Origin: Marinarcus sediminis
Lineage (GTDB): Bacteria > Campylobacterota > Campylobacteria > Campylobacterales > Arcobacteraceae
Reading direction: 5' to 3'
DNA length: 64,000 bases
Assembly: GCF_048571275.1 (NCBI RefSeq)
Contig: NZ_CP182357.1
Location: 496,001 to 560,000 of the forward strand
Position 1 is the stretch's first letter, and each line of letters starts with the position of its first letter. Of this stretch, positions 1 through 8,896 are shown piece after piece. A program made the translations under genes and the position numbers. The notes beneath the pieces are model-generated. The model saw nothing but the letters and a program-made list of their open reading frames with translations, searched no databases and was not told the DNA's origin.

Positions 1-1013
1 GTTTTTCCACACGCTTCTGCAAATTCATACACTCGAATATCTTCAGGAATAGTAACTTCCGTAATCTCTACTACTTCTTGAGTTCTTGAAACTCTTTTCT
101 TTCTTTTCCCTCTTTTTAAACCTTGTGGTCTGTTTCCAAATGAGCAGGTCTTGAAGTGTTTGGTTGTACGAATGACTTTTTAGGTTTGTTCTCTTCTTCA
201 AGAATTTTGGGAGCATCAGACACATCCATATCCAATAAAACAACTTCTTCACCCAATAAAGATTCGTCACTTGTATTCACTCTCTGATTGAGAACCTCTT
301 TCAACTTCAATGACTTTTCCATGTTCATGTGCTTTTGCAAGCGTTTTCTTTTTCTCTTTTCTTATTTTAGCTTTTGCCACTTCATCTTTATTATCATCTT
401 CTGATGATACATTACCTAAAATTTCACTCAAAGATTTCATTTTCTTTTTGCTGCTTGAGTTATCAAAACTGTTAAACTCAGGCTCTTTAATTTTTGGCTC
501 TTCTGCTTTTACAGGTTGTTTCTTTTTTACAATCTTTAATCCACGTCTTTTAGGAACAATTCTATTGTTCGTATTTTTATCATCACTCTCTTCATCACTC
601 TCATTGTCAACAGGAGCTGGTTCGCTTTCAACTTGAGCCACATCAGATTGAATCGCAGTTTTTTCAATAGCAATAGAAGATGGTTTTTTTGCTTCAACTC
701 TTTTAGTTGTAGGTAATTCTTTTTTAACTTCTTTTTCTTCCACTAACTCTTGAACGATTTCAGGCTTAGCTTCTTCTTTTACTTCTTCAATCTTCTTAAC
801 TACTTTTTTAATAGCAGGTTTTTCAGCTTTTTTAGGAAGCTTTTCACTTTTACCTGTCATTATATAGTTTGCTATTTCTTCTGCATCTTCAAATGAAACT
901 GCACTTTGAGGTGATTTAAGATCTATTTTTAAATCTTTTGCTTTCGCAATTACTTCAGCACTTGTAGCACCAGCCTCTTCTGCAATTTCATAAACTCTTA
1001 CGTTATCTGACAT
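1..1013 (-). CDS. infB: Translation initiation factor IF-2, N-terminal part (partial, two apparent frameshifts)
   Basis: IF-2 is the GTPase that places initiator tRNA on the 30S subunit. Only the N-terminal region is present; the GTPase core lies beyond base 1. The start at 1013 gives the IF2-N fold beginning MSDNVRVYEIAEEAG. A Lys/Glu-rich linker follows, then a second IF2-N-like segment (IPEDIRVYEFAEACGK) at the window edge. The frame opened at 1013 stops at a TGA at 267-269. IF-2-like sequence (SLLGEEVVLLDMDVSD) continues in another frame down to about 140, and the original frame then resumes as GNRPQGLKRGKRKKR. This fits one extra base near 270 and one missing base near 138. An essential gene should not be broken, so sequencing error is likely; internal initiation is an alternative. 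It overlaps ylxR by 11 bp. Confidence 0.9.
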
Positions 1014-1275
1014 GCGTTAATATCTCCTTAAGTTGTAAGATGTAATCATCTTTGTTTTTACAAACCCGGTAAAGCGTCTGTTCAATTTTTCTATTATTCT
1101 TATTTTCTGCAAGCACATCATTTATGCACTCTTGGCAAATATAAAAACTTCTACCATTATGTGTAAATGGCACAAGTTTTTTATCTTCACTGCATTGTAA
1201 CCTTAGCATCATTTTTTGTAAATTTCGTGTTCTACATACGATGCACATTCTAAAGGGTTTTTCTAAATAAGCCAA
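1003..1275 (-). CDS. ylxR: YlxR family (DUF448) protein
   Basis: This small basic protein of 90 residues belongs to the YlxR/DUF448 family, which is usually encoded beside nusA or infB and is thought to bind RNA. The family signature is visible as RMCIVCR near residues 9-15, followed by the conserved YICQECI segment where further cysteines lie. The start is a TTG at 1275; the first ATG (1248) would begin right at MCIVCR and remove the preceding residues normally present, so TTG is preferred. It overlaps the start of infB, the usual arrangement in this phylum. A TATAAT hexamer on the minus strand at 1277-1282 could be an internal promoter, but it is very close to the start. The molecular role is not well defined. 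Confidence 0.85.
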   Translation of the reverse strand: MAYLEKPFRMCIVCRTRNLQKMMLRLQCSEDKKLVPFTHNGRSFYICQECINDVLAENKNNRKIEQTLYRVCKNKDDYILQLKEILTHVR

Positions 1276-1307
1276 TATTATACCTATAATTTACTTAAAG
1301 TAGTTGT

Positions 1308-2189
1308 TTAATACTCTATTTTGACACCCGTGTTGTCAAAAGTAGTTGTAAAGACTTTAAAGTGAGGAAATTTTTCTCGTAACTTCGTTTCAAGTTTTTT
1401 TGCATCTTGTTTATGTGCAATACTGAACAAAGTTGAACCTGAACCAGAAAGTGTACTCATTAATGCACCATTGCCTAAAGAGATTTTTTGAACTTCAAAA
1501 AGTTCTGGCATTTGTTTCATTCGATAATATTGATGAAATCTGTCTTGTGAAGCAATTCTTAGCATGTCCCAATTTTCACTCATAAATGCAGCCGTCAATA
1601 AAGATGCATGCGAAAGGTTAAAAATAGCATCCTCTTTTGAGTATTTATACGGCAATGTTTTTCGTGAAAGTTGCGTTGAGATGGGTCGATTTGGAATAAC
1701 AACAACGGGTGATAAACTCTTTGTTATATCTTTTCTAATAAATTGCACTTCATTATCCTGCACCGTTGCCACAGTAAAACCACCCATAACCGCTGGTGTA
1801 ATATTATCCGGATGTGACTCATAAGCTAAAGCCAAATTTAAAAGTTTCTCTTTTGAAAGTTGAATTCCTTCAATCGCATATGCCGATGCAATGGCACTGA
1901 CAATAACGGCAGATGATGAACCCAAGCCTCTTGAAAGCGGAATTTCATTCACAAATTCAAATCTGAAAAACCTTTTTTTAGTGCTTAAGTTATTATAAAA
2001 ATCATTAAAAATAGCAATAAACATGTTGTTGTCTTTTAAGATAGGATTATTCGCACCCTCACCTCGCAGTGACACACTGTGAAATTTTGATGGCTTAATA
2101 ACAACTTGATTTTTAATTCCTAAGGCAAGACCTAAGGCATCAAATCCTGGTCCTAAATTTGCACTTGTCGCGGGTACTGTAACTTTCAC
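1308..2189 (-). CDS. thrB: Homoserine kinase
   Basis: ThrB phosphorylates homoserine with ATP to O-phosphohomoserine, the step before threonine synthase. The 293-residue length is normal. The N-terminus (VPATSANLGPGFDALGLAL) is the GHMP-kinase opening of this enzyme, and the glycine/serine-rich ATP loop PLSRGLGSSSA lies at residues 84-94. A second glycine-rich stretch (STLSGSGSTLF) lies near the C-terminus. It sits 32 bp upstream of ylxR and 17 bp downstream of tsaB in the same minus-strand operon. The other threonine genes are not in this window. Confidence 0.95.
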   Translation of the reverse strand: MKVTVPATSANLGPGFDALGLALGIKNQVVIKPSKFHSVSLRGEGANNPILKDNNMFIAIFNDFYNNLSTKKRFFRFEFVNEIPLSRGLGSSSAVIVSAIASAYAIEGIQLSKEKLLNLALAYESHPDNITPAVMGGFTVATVQDNEVQFIRKDITKSLSPVVVIPNRPISTQLSRKTLPYKYSKEDAIFNLSHASLLTAAFMSENWDMLRIASQDRFHQYYRMKQMPELFEVQKISLGNGALMSTLSGSGSTLFSIAHKQDAKKLETKLREKFPHFKVFTTTFDNTGVKIEY

Positions 2190-2206
2190 TCTTCTTTTCC
2201 TTTTTT

Positions 2207-2656
2207 CTAAACAGCTGGTAGATTATACTGAGGTAAATTATCGTTTGAAAAAATATTTTCATCTAAAATTTCAGGTAATTTAAAACTCTCTAATTTCAAA
2301 TTTTCATCTATAAAATCAATTTTTATGTTGCCATTATCATTTAAAAAATATTTTTTCCCAAGCGCTTTTATCGGTGAATTCTCATTAAAATGAAATCCAG
2401 AAGTTGCATATAGTTCAATATTTTTAACAATGGATACGCTCTTTAAAAAGACATATGCAACTTTAATTGCCATATAACTGCCGGGCGCATTGACAAAAAA
2501 AAGTCTTTGCACCTCATACTTTTTGAGTATCTGATGAAATATAATCGGTATTATATCAGATGATTTGCCTTCTTTTTCATAAGTTTCAATTAATTTATTA
2601 TCTTTGTACACTCCAACTAATATTGGATGTGAAAGTGATAGAATTAAAATATCCAT
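2207..2656 (-). CDS. tsaB: tRNA threonylcarbamoyladenosine biosynthesis protein TsaB (short form)
   Basis: TsaB is the non-catalytic partner of TsaD in making the t6A37 modification of ANN-decoding tRNAs. The protein has 149 residues, shorter than the roughly 230 of E. coli TsaB but typical of the short version found in this phylum. The N-terminus MDILILSLSHPILVGVYKDN matches the first ASKHA-fold strand pair. The segment FFVNAPGSYMAIKVAYVFLK corresponds to the conserved GPGSFTGLRIG region of the family, here degenerate. It is encoded between lpxC (9-bp gap) and thrB. The assignment rests on the fold pattern and the neighbours, so it is a little less certain than those of nearby enzymes. Confidence 0.75.
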   Translation of the reverse strand: MDILILSLSHPILVGVYKDNKLIETYEKEGKSSDIIPIIFHQILKKYEVQRLFFVNAPGSYMAIKVAYVFLKSVSIVKNIELYATSGFHFNENSPIKALGKKYFLNDNGNIKIDFIDENLKLESFKLPEILDENIFSNDNLPQYNLPAV

Positions 2657-2665
2657 TTTCCTTCT

Positions 2666-3568
2666 TTATTGAACCGTTGCAAAAGCCAGTTCAAAGACCT
2701 TGCTCTCTTCTTCTGCACTGTCTAAATCAATGATTTCATAATTCTCTTCAGATTCAAACAGTTTTTTGGTTAACAAATGATTTAAGTGATGACTTCCCGC
2801 ATGAGCATCGTACTCACCAATTAAGGTATAGCCCAAAAGTGCCATGTCACCAATGGCATCTAAAATTTTATGTCGAACAAACTCATTTTCATATCGTAAC
2901 CCCTCGGGATTAAGCACTTTGCTGTCATCTAACGCAATGGCATTTTCCAAACTTGCCCCTTGAGCCAAACCAATACTTCTTAAATATTGCACTTCATGTA
3001 AAAATCCAAAAGTTCTGGCTTTTGAAATATTCTCTTTATATTCACTGATTGAGTAATCAAATCGAAACTCTTGTTCTCCAATTACAGGATGACTGAAATC
3101 AATTGAAAAATCATAAACAATGTGATTTGAAGGTTTTAAAGAGACTTTTTTGCCATCGGGAGTATTGATTTCAACACTCTTTTTGATTTTTAACGCCTTT
3201 TTTGATGCATCCAATTCTTGAATGCCCACTTCATCGATAAGCAGACAATATCCACTGCTGCTTCCATCTAAAATAGGAACTTCATCATTGTCTAAAACAA
3301 TTCTTAAATTATCAATACCATAGGCATACACAGCTGAAAGCAAATGTTCAATGGTGGAAATTATTACACCATCTTTCCCAATAACCGTTGCCATTTTTGT
3401 ATCCACCACATTTTCAATGGTCAAAGGGATAGTTATCCCCTCATCTTTTCTGTAAAATATGATTCCCATATTGGCTTCTAAAGGCTCAAGTTTCATGGTA
3501 ACAGGCACGCCTTTGTGAAGTCCTATTCCTACAATTTCGATTGATTTTTTAATGGTTCTTTGTTTCAT
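2666..3568 (-). CDS. lpxC: UDP-3-O-acyl-N-acetylglucosamine deacetylase
   Basis: LpxC is the zinc amidase that catalyses the committed step of lipid A synthesis in the cytoplasm. The 300-residue length is normal. Zinc and catalytic residues are visible: His75 in STIEHLLSA, the HKILDAIGD motif (HxxxD) near residue 235, and the AHAGSHHLNH segment near 260 that holds the general acid/base histidine. The N-terminus MKQRTIKKSIEIVGIGLHKG is the standard start. The gene overlaps the upstream M23 peptidase gene by 4 bp and precedes tsaB by 9 bp, so the three are co-transcribed. It shows that the organism makes lipopolysaccharide. Confidence 0.97.
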   Translation of the reverse strand: MKQRTIKKSIEIVGIGLHKGVPVTMKLEPLEANMGIIFYRKDEGITIPLTIENVVDTKMATVIGKDGVIISTIEHLLSAVYAYGIDNLRIVLDNDEVPILDGSSSGYCLLIDEVGIQELDASKKALKIKKSVEINTPDGKKVSLKPSNHIVYDFSIDFSHPVIGEQEFRFDYSISEYKENISKARTFGFLHEVQYLRSIGLAQGASLENAIALDDSKVLNPEGLRYENEFVRHKILDAIGDMALLGYTLIGEYDAHAGSHHLNHLLTKKLFESEENYEIIDLDSAEEESKVFELAFATVQ

Positions 3569-4941
3569 TGATTCTCAATTACCTTTTTGGACTCATCTAA
3601 AATATCTGTGATGCGTGTTTTAATCCAATTTTTATCCATCCACTCTAATGGATTTACTTCAATCCCTTGTACTAGTACACCAAAATGCAGATGATCTCCC
3701 AATACAGCTCCTGTTGAACCTGTTTTTGCTATCATTTGATTGGCTTGAACCTCATCCCCTGCATTGACTTTTGACACACTCGTATGAGCATAGAGTGTTG
3801 CCAATCCCATTTTATGATCAATGATAATGGTATTGCCATATATTCCCACATATTTATTTAAAATAACTCTTCCAGGATTGGTCACTTCAATGGGTGCAAA
3901 TTTCACACTGGCCCAATCAAGACCCAAATGCCATGCTTCATCAATTTTAACCCCATTATAATAATAATATCTTCTTTCAGCAAAACCTGCAGCTGTTCTT
4001 GATCCACTCAATCTTTGAAAAGGCTTTATATCAAATGAGGTCACTAAAGATCGATCCATATATTTTCGGGTGTCTTCTTTAAGTGTCTCTATATTTTTTG
4101 CTCTTAAGACTCTGTTTTCAGCAAGAAAAATATCTTCTAACTCTGTAGGTACGGGAAATGAACTCTGTTCTAAAACCGAAGTACTGACATTTTTAATAAA
4201 TTTCTCTGAGATTTCAATTTTATCTTTTTTGATTTTTAAAGGTCGAATATATAAAGGAATTTTATTTCGTGTTTTATTGCCTGCTTTATCTATAGCTACA
4301 ATCGATACTTGTTCAAATTCGTTGATAGTAACGGGCCAAGCAATCAATGCCATATAATAATTTTCTCTATAAAAAGGGGTCAAGGCAAATATCTCTTCAT
4401 CGTTGTTAAATGAGATATAAGCTTTATCTAAATTTTCATCTGAAACTTTTACAACAACAACGGCACTTCCCCCTCTTCTAATGGCCAAAGAATTTCCAAT
4501 AACTGTTGCAACCGGTCTCTCTTTATCAATTTTCACATTAAAACTTTCTACAACCGTATTGCCTTCTAAGAAGTTCCATTTACTGCTGTCGATGGCTTCA
4601 ACAACAATTTCAACCTCTTTATTTTTAAAAAACATATCCAATTCTGGAGGGGCAAGTTTAAGATGAATCTCTTTTTTAGGCTCAGCTAAAATCTCTTGAT
4701 TGAGCACAATCTCTTTATTGTCATCTTTAAACAGTACGCGATAATATTTAATTCCCGAGTTATCACTGATGGTCAAATCCAAAGAGTCTTTTAAATTCCA
4801 ATAAATATTCTCTTTAAAATGAATAACCGGGCTCTCTTTTTCAAATTGTGGTGAAACAAAAATAAAACCACCTGCACCTAAAATAACCGCAAATACCAAC
4901 AAAAACAGAATTTTACCTATACTATTTTTTTTTCTTCTCAA
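3565..4941 (-). CDS. M23 family metallopeptidase, membrane-anchored (LytM-type)
   Basis: This is a probable periplasmic peptidoglycan endopeptidase or endopeptidase regulator of 458 residues. A basic N-terminus and one membrane segment (about residues 10-28) anchor it. A long middle region of beta-strand-rich, Ig-like sequence follows, and the C-terminal third is the M23 domain. The zinc ligands look intact: the HxxxD motif as HLGLD and the HxH motif as HLHFG, with NTIIIDHKMGLATLYAH between them. Intact ligands suggest an active enzyme. In Campylobacterota, M23 enzymes of this layout (Pgp3/Csd-type) shape the cell helix, but I cannot assign a particular orthologue. It overlaps lpxC and the DHH gene by 4 bp each. 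Confidence 0.88.
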   Translation of the reverse strand: MRRKKNSIGKILFLLVFAVILGAGGFIFVSPQFEKESPVIHFKENIYWNLKDSLDLTISDNSGIKYYRVLFKDDNKEIVLNQEILAEPKKEIHLKLAPPELDMFFKNKEVEIVVEAIDSSKWNFLEGNTVVESFNVKIDKERPVATVIGNSLAIRRGGSAVVVVKVSDENLDKAYISFNNDEEIFALTPFYRENYYMALIAWPVTINEFEQVSIVAIDKAGNKTRNKIPLYIRPLKIKKDKIEISEKFIKNVSTSVLEQSSFPVPTELEDIFLAENRVLRAKNIETLKEDTRKYMDRSLVTSFDIKPFQRLSGSRTAAGFAERRYYYYNGVKIDEAWHLGLDWASVKFAPIEVTNPGRVILNKYVGIYGNTIIIDHKMGLATLYAHTSVSKVNAGDEVQANQMIAKTGSTGAVLGDHLHFGVLVQGIEVNPLEWMDKNWIKTRITDILDESKKVIENQ

Positions 4942-5912
4942 CTAAATTCCTTTAATACTATCTCTTTTGCTTCAAAAACATCATTGCACTCCAATGAACA
5001 CCCTGCAGCATTAAGATGTCCACCACCATTAAACTTTGCAGCAACAGTAGAAACATCTATTTTCTCTTTTGAACGCAAAGAGACTCTTACTTTCTCATTA
5101 GATACTCTAAAATAAATTGCTATTTTTACAACAGATATGTTTAAAACCATATTTAATGCAACCTCAGTATCCAATAACGTTGCACCTGTTTGTTTAAACC
5201 ATTCCGGTTTGGCATAAATTGTCGCTATTTTCCCCTCATTGTGCAACTCTAAACTCTCAAAAATTTTGGGCAAAATTCTGTATTTTGCCAAAGAATCTCT
5301 TCGTGTAAGCAAATCTGCAATGAGAGAAGGGTTCGCGCCACATTTAACCAAATAATTGATTTTACCATAAGTAAATTCATCGCAACGATTCACAGTAAAT
5401 GCTAAGGAGTCATCATAAATCCCCACATACATTGCCGTTGCGCTGTTTTTGGTAATATACAAACCATTGAATTTAAAAAAATCATACACCACTTCAGATG
5501 TAGAGGACTTAAATGGATCAACGAGATTGATTGTACCAAAATTGTCATTAGACTTATGATGGTCAAAATTGATATGAGGAATATTTTTAGGAATATCAAT
5601 GCCCAATCTTGACTTTGCACCACAATCAACAGAAATAAGTAAATCATACGATTTGGGCAATTGGTTTGTTATTTTAGAATACCCATTGATAAAATCTAAA
5701 TTTCGGGGTAAATCACTGCCCACATTAAAAACTTTGTGGTTGATTTTATTCTCTAAAAAATAGTTTGACAGCGCCAAAGCAGAAGCAATTGTATCTGCAT
5801 CTGGGTTAACATGCGTTACTATTAATATGTATCGACTTTTTTCAATTAAACCTAACGCCGCAACCAAAGAAGAGGTATCTAATTTATTATTTAATATAAA
5901 ATCTTTTTTCAC
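4938..5912 (-). CDS. DHH/DHHA1 family phosphoesterase (NrnA-like)
   Basis: This 324-residue cytoplasmic phosphoesterase resembles NrnA oligoribonuclease/pAp phosphatase. The N-terminal DHH domain shows the metal motifs: THVNPDADTIASALAL near residue 33, SVDCG, and the name-giving DHH in NFDHHKSND. The C-terminal DHHA1 domain has the GGGHLNAAG substrate loop. Members of this family degrade 2-5-mers of RNA, pAp or cyclic dinucleotide products such as pApA; the sequence alone does not decide which. It lies 19 bp after nadC and overlaps the M23 gene by 4 bp. Confidence 0.88.
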   Translation of the reverse strand: MKKDFILNNKLDTSSLVAALGLIEKSRYILIVTHVNPDADTIASALALSNYFLENKINHKVFNVGSDLPRNLDFINGYSKITNQLPKSYDLLISVDCGAKSRLGIDIPKNIPHINFDHHKSNDNFGTINLVDPFKSSTSEVVYDFFKFNGLYITKNSATAMYVGIYDDSLAFTVNRCDEFTYGKINYLVKCGANPSLIADLLTRRDSLAKYRILPKIFESLELHNEGKIATIYAKPEWFKQTGATLLDTEVALNMVLNISVVKIAIYFRVSNEKVRVSLRSKEKIDVSTVAAKFNGGGHLNAAGCSLECNDVFEAKEIVLKEFS

Positions 5913-5931
5913 GTTACCTCCTTTTTAGGTC

Positions 5932-6753
5932 TTAATCAAATCTCATTGAAAAATCCAACCACGTTGCTTGATGAATAATGCTTCCGCTACTGATGGCATC
6001 TACCCCTGTTGAAGCATACTCTTTAATGGTATTCAGTGAAATATTTCCACTGGCTTCAAGCAAAATATGGGGATACTCTTTATTTCTAAACGCCACCACC
6101 TCTTTGATTTGTTGGGTACTCATATTATCACACATAATAATATCACCCCCTGCATCCATGGCCTCTTTGACTTGCTCAAAAGTTTCACACTCTATTTCAA
6201 TTTTGGTCACCCAAGAGATTCTTTTTCTGGCTTTTTTTACAAACTCTTTTAAGTTTTCAATGGTTCTTAAGTGAGTATCTTTAAGCATTAAACAATCATC
6301 AAGACCCAGTCTGTGGTTAATTGCCCCACCAACTCGTGACGCATACTTTTCAAAATCTCTCAATTGTGGTCTTGTTTTTCTTGTATCCAATAAAACCACA
6401 CCTGTGTCCTCAATAAGTTTGGCATAACGGTTTGCCATGGTTGCAATTCCAGATGCGTGTTGAAGTATATTTAAAAAAGTTCTTTCACTTGATAACAAAA
6501 TTGAAGCTTTTCCTTCTAAGGTTGCAATGACATCTCCCTTTTTAACACTGTCTCCATCAAATTTTAAAAACTTACAATCAAATTTTTCTGTTCGAGCTAA
6601 GACTCTGGCATATTTTACACCTGCAAGAATTCCATCAGATTTGGCAATGGCTCGTGCAGTAAATCTTCCTTTTGGAGCAACATCAAAAAACAGATCGCCT
6701 CGACCATTATCTTCAATAATGGCATTCTTTACGAATTTTTTTATATTAATCAT
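5932..6753 (-). CDS. nadC: Nicotinate-nucleotide pyrophosphorylase (quinolinate phosphoribosyltransferase)
   Basis: NadC converts quinolinate and PRPP to nicotinate mononucleotide, CO2 and pyrophosphate in de novo NAD synthesis. The 273-residue length is normal. The signature LLDTRKTRPQLRDFEKYA and the substrate-binding NHRLGLDDCLMLKDTH are present, and the C-terminus carries the TIM-like barrel strands ILLEASGNIS and ISSGSIIHQ. It overlaps nadA by 4 bp (ATGA), so it is translationally coupled to the enzyme that makes its substrate. nadB is not in the window; nadD is about 45 kb away. Confidence 0.97.
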   Translation of the reverse strand: MINIKKFVKNAIIEDNGRGDLFFDVAPKGRFTARAIAKSDGILAGVKYARVLARTEKFDCKFLKFDGDSVKKGDVIATLEGKASILLSSERTFLNILQHASGIATMANRYAKLIEDTGVVLLDTRKTRPQLRDFEKYASRVGGAINHRLGLDDCLMLKDTHLRTIENLKEFVKKARKRISWVTKIEIECETFEQVKEAMDAGGDIIMCDNMSTQQIKEVVAFRNKEYPHILLEASGNISLNTIKEYASTGVDAISSGSIIHQATWLDFSMRFD

Positions 6754-7748
6754 ACTTCAAACATCCTTTCTAATGCTACTTTTGCCCACTTTACTACATC
6801 TTCATCAACCAAAATTTCGTTTGCATAAGGTGCCTCTTGCTCTTTTTCAATCTCCAATAATGTTTTGTATACATCTTCCAATGTGGTTTCATTCATCGTA
6901 GGACACTCAGGCTTGGTCGAACTTAATATAAACGTATTTTTCTTTCTCAAACGATTGACCATATTATACTCAGTTCCGACAGCAACTTTTTGCTCTTTGG
7001 GTAACTCTTTAATAAAAGTGATTAATTGTGATGTTGAACCCACAAAATCTGCGGCATCACACACTTTAGGGTCACACTCAGGATGAACAGCGATTAAAAT
7101 ATCGGGATACTTATTTCTATAAAACTCAATATCTTCTACACTAAAGAGTTGATGCACGGAACAAAAACCGTTATAACAAATAATATCGGCTTCATTGATA
7201 TTGCTTCCATCACCAATAACTGAAGATTTAAGGTGTAAACTCTTTGCAAAATTTTGTCCCAAACATCGATCGGGCACAAAAAAAATCTTTTTGCCCGATT
7301 TTAAACCCTTCTCTATGATTTTATACGCATTGGAACTTGTACAAACCATTCCACCCATTTCACCCACACGCGCTTTTACCGCTGCACTTGAGTTGATATA
7401 GGTAATGGGCAGTAAATCTTCATTTTTAATACCAATGTCATTTAACTTTTGTAAACATTCATCAAAATAATCAACATCTATCATTCGAGCCATCGCACAA
7501 CAGGCGATTTTTGGCATCAAAACTCTTTTTTGTGGACTGAGCACTTTAACACTCTCACCCATAAATCCTACCCCACAAAAGAGTATATATTTGCTGGGAG
7601 TCTCCATTGCTTTTTTTGCAAGTTCTAAAGAATCACCCGTAATATCAGCCAGTTCAAACACTTCATCACGTTGATAAAAGTGTGCTACTATGGTTACATC
7701 GAGCTTCTCTTTTAGTTTTAAAATCTTCTTTTTTAAGTCCAAAGTCAA
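6750..7748 (-). CDS. nadA: Quinolinate synthase A
   Basis: NadA condenses iminoaspartate with dihydroxyacetone phosphate to quinolinate using a [4Fe-4S] cluster. The 332-residue protein has the typical start of an ADITGDSLELAKKA helix after AHFYQRDEV. It also has the cysteine-containing segments MVCTSSNAYK, HPECDPKVCDAADF and TKPECPTMNETTLED, which supply the three cluster ligands. It is the first gene of the operon running to infB. A promoter lies in the 91-bp gap shared with plsY. Confidence 0.97.
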   Translation of the reverse strand: MTLDLKKKILKLKEKLDVTIVAHFYQRDEVFELADITGDSLELAKKAMETPSKYILFCGVGFMGESVKVLSPQKRVLMPKIACCAMARMIDVDYFDECLQKLNDIGIKNEDLLPITYINSSAAVKARVGEMGGMVCTSSNAYKIIEKGLKSGKKIFFVPDRCLGQNFAKSLHLKSSVIGDGSNINEADIICYNGFCSVHQLFSVEDIEFYRNKYPDILIAVHPECDPKVCDAADFVGSTSQLITFIKELPKEQKVAVGTEYNMVNRLRKKNTFILSSTKPECPTMNETTLEDVYKTLLEIEKEQEAPYANEILVDEDVVKWAKVALERMFEV

Positions 7749-7774
7749 CCTTCTTGGTTAATTTAATAAATCAG

Positions 7775-7780
7775 AATATA
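7775..7780 (-). promoter_or_regulatory. -10 box of the nadA-infB operon promoter
   Basis: On the minus strand the hexamer TATATT lies in an AT-rich stretch about 27 bp before the nadA start, giving a predicted transcription start near 7768. No convincing -35 box is visible, which is usual for vegetative promoters in this phylum. Inferred from sequence only. Confidence 0.45.
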
Positions 7781-7793
7781 ACAAAATTTTAGT

Positions 7794-7799
7794 TATAAT
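7794..7799 (+). promoter_or_regulatory. -10 box of the plsY promoter
   Basis: A perfect TATAAT stands 40 bp before the plsY ATG, with a T-rich upstream stretch and no clear -35 box. It faces away from the nadA promoter, so the 91-bp gap is a divergent promoter region. Confidence 0.5.
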
Positions 7800-7839
7800 C
7801 CTTTTAAACAAAAAAACTAACACAATCAAAGGTCTTTAT

Positions 7840-8469
7840 ATGGATTTTTTTTCTCAAACAAATATTTACTACTATATTGCTGCATATCTTTGCGGGTCAA
7901 TCCCATTTGGGCTCATTTTGGCAAAATTTTTTGCAGGGGTAGATATTAAATCACAAGGGAGTAAAAGTATTGGGGCAACCAATGTTTTAAGAGTGGTCAA
8001 ACAAACCAATCCCAGCTTAGCCAAAAAACTCAGTGTAGCAACGGTACTTTTAGATGCCTTAAAAGGAACGGTAGTTTTAATTATTGCCATGCTTTTAGGT
8101 GCCAGTGATGCCACCCTTTGGGCCATTGCCGTTTTAGCTGTTTTAGGACACTGTTACTCTGCGTTTCTTGGACTTGAAGGGGGAAAAGGTGTCGCAACGG
8201 GCTTAGGAGTATTTATTGTGCTCATTCCAATACCAACCATTATTGGTGCAGTGGTTTGGGGATTTTGTGCAAAAGTACTTAAAATTTCATCGCTTTCATC
8301 CCTTTTGGGATTAACGGCAGTTATTATTGCTGCATTGTTTATAAACAATGGATTAAACATCAACAGCAATGTACCCATGTATATCATTGCTTTCATTATA
8401 TACTACAAACACATTCCAAATATTTTAAGACTCATTCGAGGAGAAGAGGGAAAAGTGACTACGAAGTAG
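7840..8469 (+). CDS. plsY: Glycerol-3-phosphate acyltransferase PlsY
   Basis: PlsY is an integral membrane enzyme that transfers an acyl group from acyl-phosphate to glycerol-3-phosphate, the first step of phospholipid synthesis. The 209-residue protein has five or so hydrophobic segments and the three conserved loops: SIPFGLILAK near residue 20, SKSIGATNVLRV near 41, and the glycine-rich EGGKGVATGLGVF near 112. It starts a plus-strand unit with the folB-like gene 19 bp downstream. PlsC, the second acyltransferase, is at 54526-55203. Confidence 0.97.
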   Translation: MDFFSQTNIYYYIAAYLCGSIPFGLILAKFFAGVDIKSQGSKSIGATNVLRVVKQTNPSLAKKLSVATVLLDALKGTVVLIIAMLLGASDATLWAIAVLAVLGHCYSAFLGLEGGKGVATGLGVFIVLIPIPTIIGAVVWGFCAKVLKISSLSSLLGLTAVIIAALFINNGLNINSNVPMYIIAFIIYYKHIPNILRLIRGEEGKVTTK

Positions 8470-8488
8470 TCTCTTTTTTCTTTATATT

Positions 8489-8800
8489 ATGAAAGTTAAA
8501 ATAGAAAAACTCACCTTTAACTGTATCGTTGGTATTTTACCTTTTGAAAGAGAAAAAGAACAACGAGTCATAATTGAGTGTTCATTTCACTATACTTATA
8601 AAAAGAGTATTTTTATTGATTATGCAAAAGTCGCACAAGAGATTGAAAAGATCATGAAAAAGAAAAAATTCAAACTTCTTGAAGATGCCATTGTTGATAT
8701 AACTGAGAAACTCACTACTAAATATGCCCTCAAAAAACTCAAACTCAAAATTGCAAAACCTGACATTTTAAATAATTGTGTGGTTAGTTTATCAAATTAA
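8489..8800 (+). CDS. Dihydroneopterin aldolase-like (FolB family) protein
   Basis: This 103-residue protein has the FolB/T-fold pattern. It opens with KIEKLTFNCIVGILPFEREKEQ, which matches the family start (effective gain of an xxxxIGxxxxERxxxQ motif with the active-site glutamate). The middle DYAKVAQEIEKIM and LLEDAIVDITEKL match the DYxxVxxxI and LIExLAxxIA helices. FolB cleaves dihydroneopterin to hydroxymethyldihydropterin in folate synthesis. Sequences of this short Campylobacterota form are divergent, so enzymatic activity is likely but not certain. It follows plsY by 19 bp. Confidence 0.8.
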   Translation: MKVKIEKLTFNCIVGILPFEREKEQRVIIECSFHYTYKKSIFIDYAKVAQEIEKIMKKKKFKLLEDAIVDITEKLTTKYALKKLKLKIAKPDILNNCVVSLSN

Positions 8801-8896
8801 TCTGTAAATTTAAGCTTTAAAATAAATAATAGCTTAAATTATATCCTAAATGCAAAATAAAACGCCAGTTTAAGAAAACTTTAAAATTAACTCATG
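8801..8896. other. AT-rich intergenic stretch with a 10-bp inverted repeat downstream of the folB-like gene
   Basis: AATTTAAGCT and its exact complement AGCTTAAATT are separated by about 14 bases just after the stop codon. The stem is AT-rich and is not followed by a T-run, so it is at best a weak terminator or an mRNA 3' stabilising hairpin. Confidence 0.4.

Noticed and set aside
310..636. 108-codon plus-strand frame antisense to infB
   Set aside because: It is the low-complexity Lys/Glu linker of IF-2 read backwards, which gives Phe/Ser-rich sequence without a start context.
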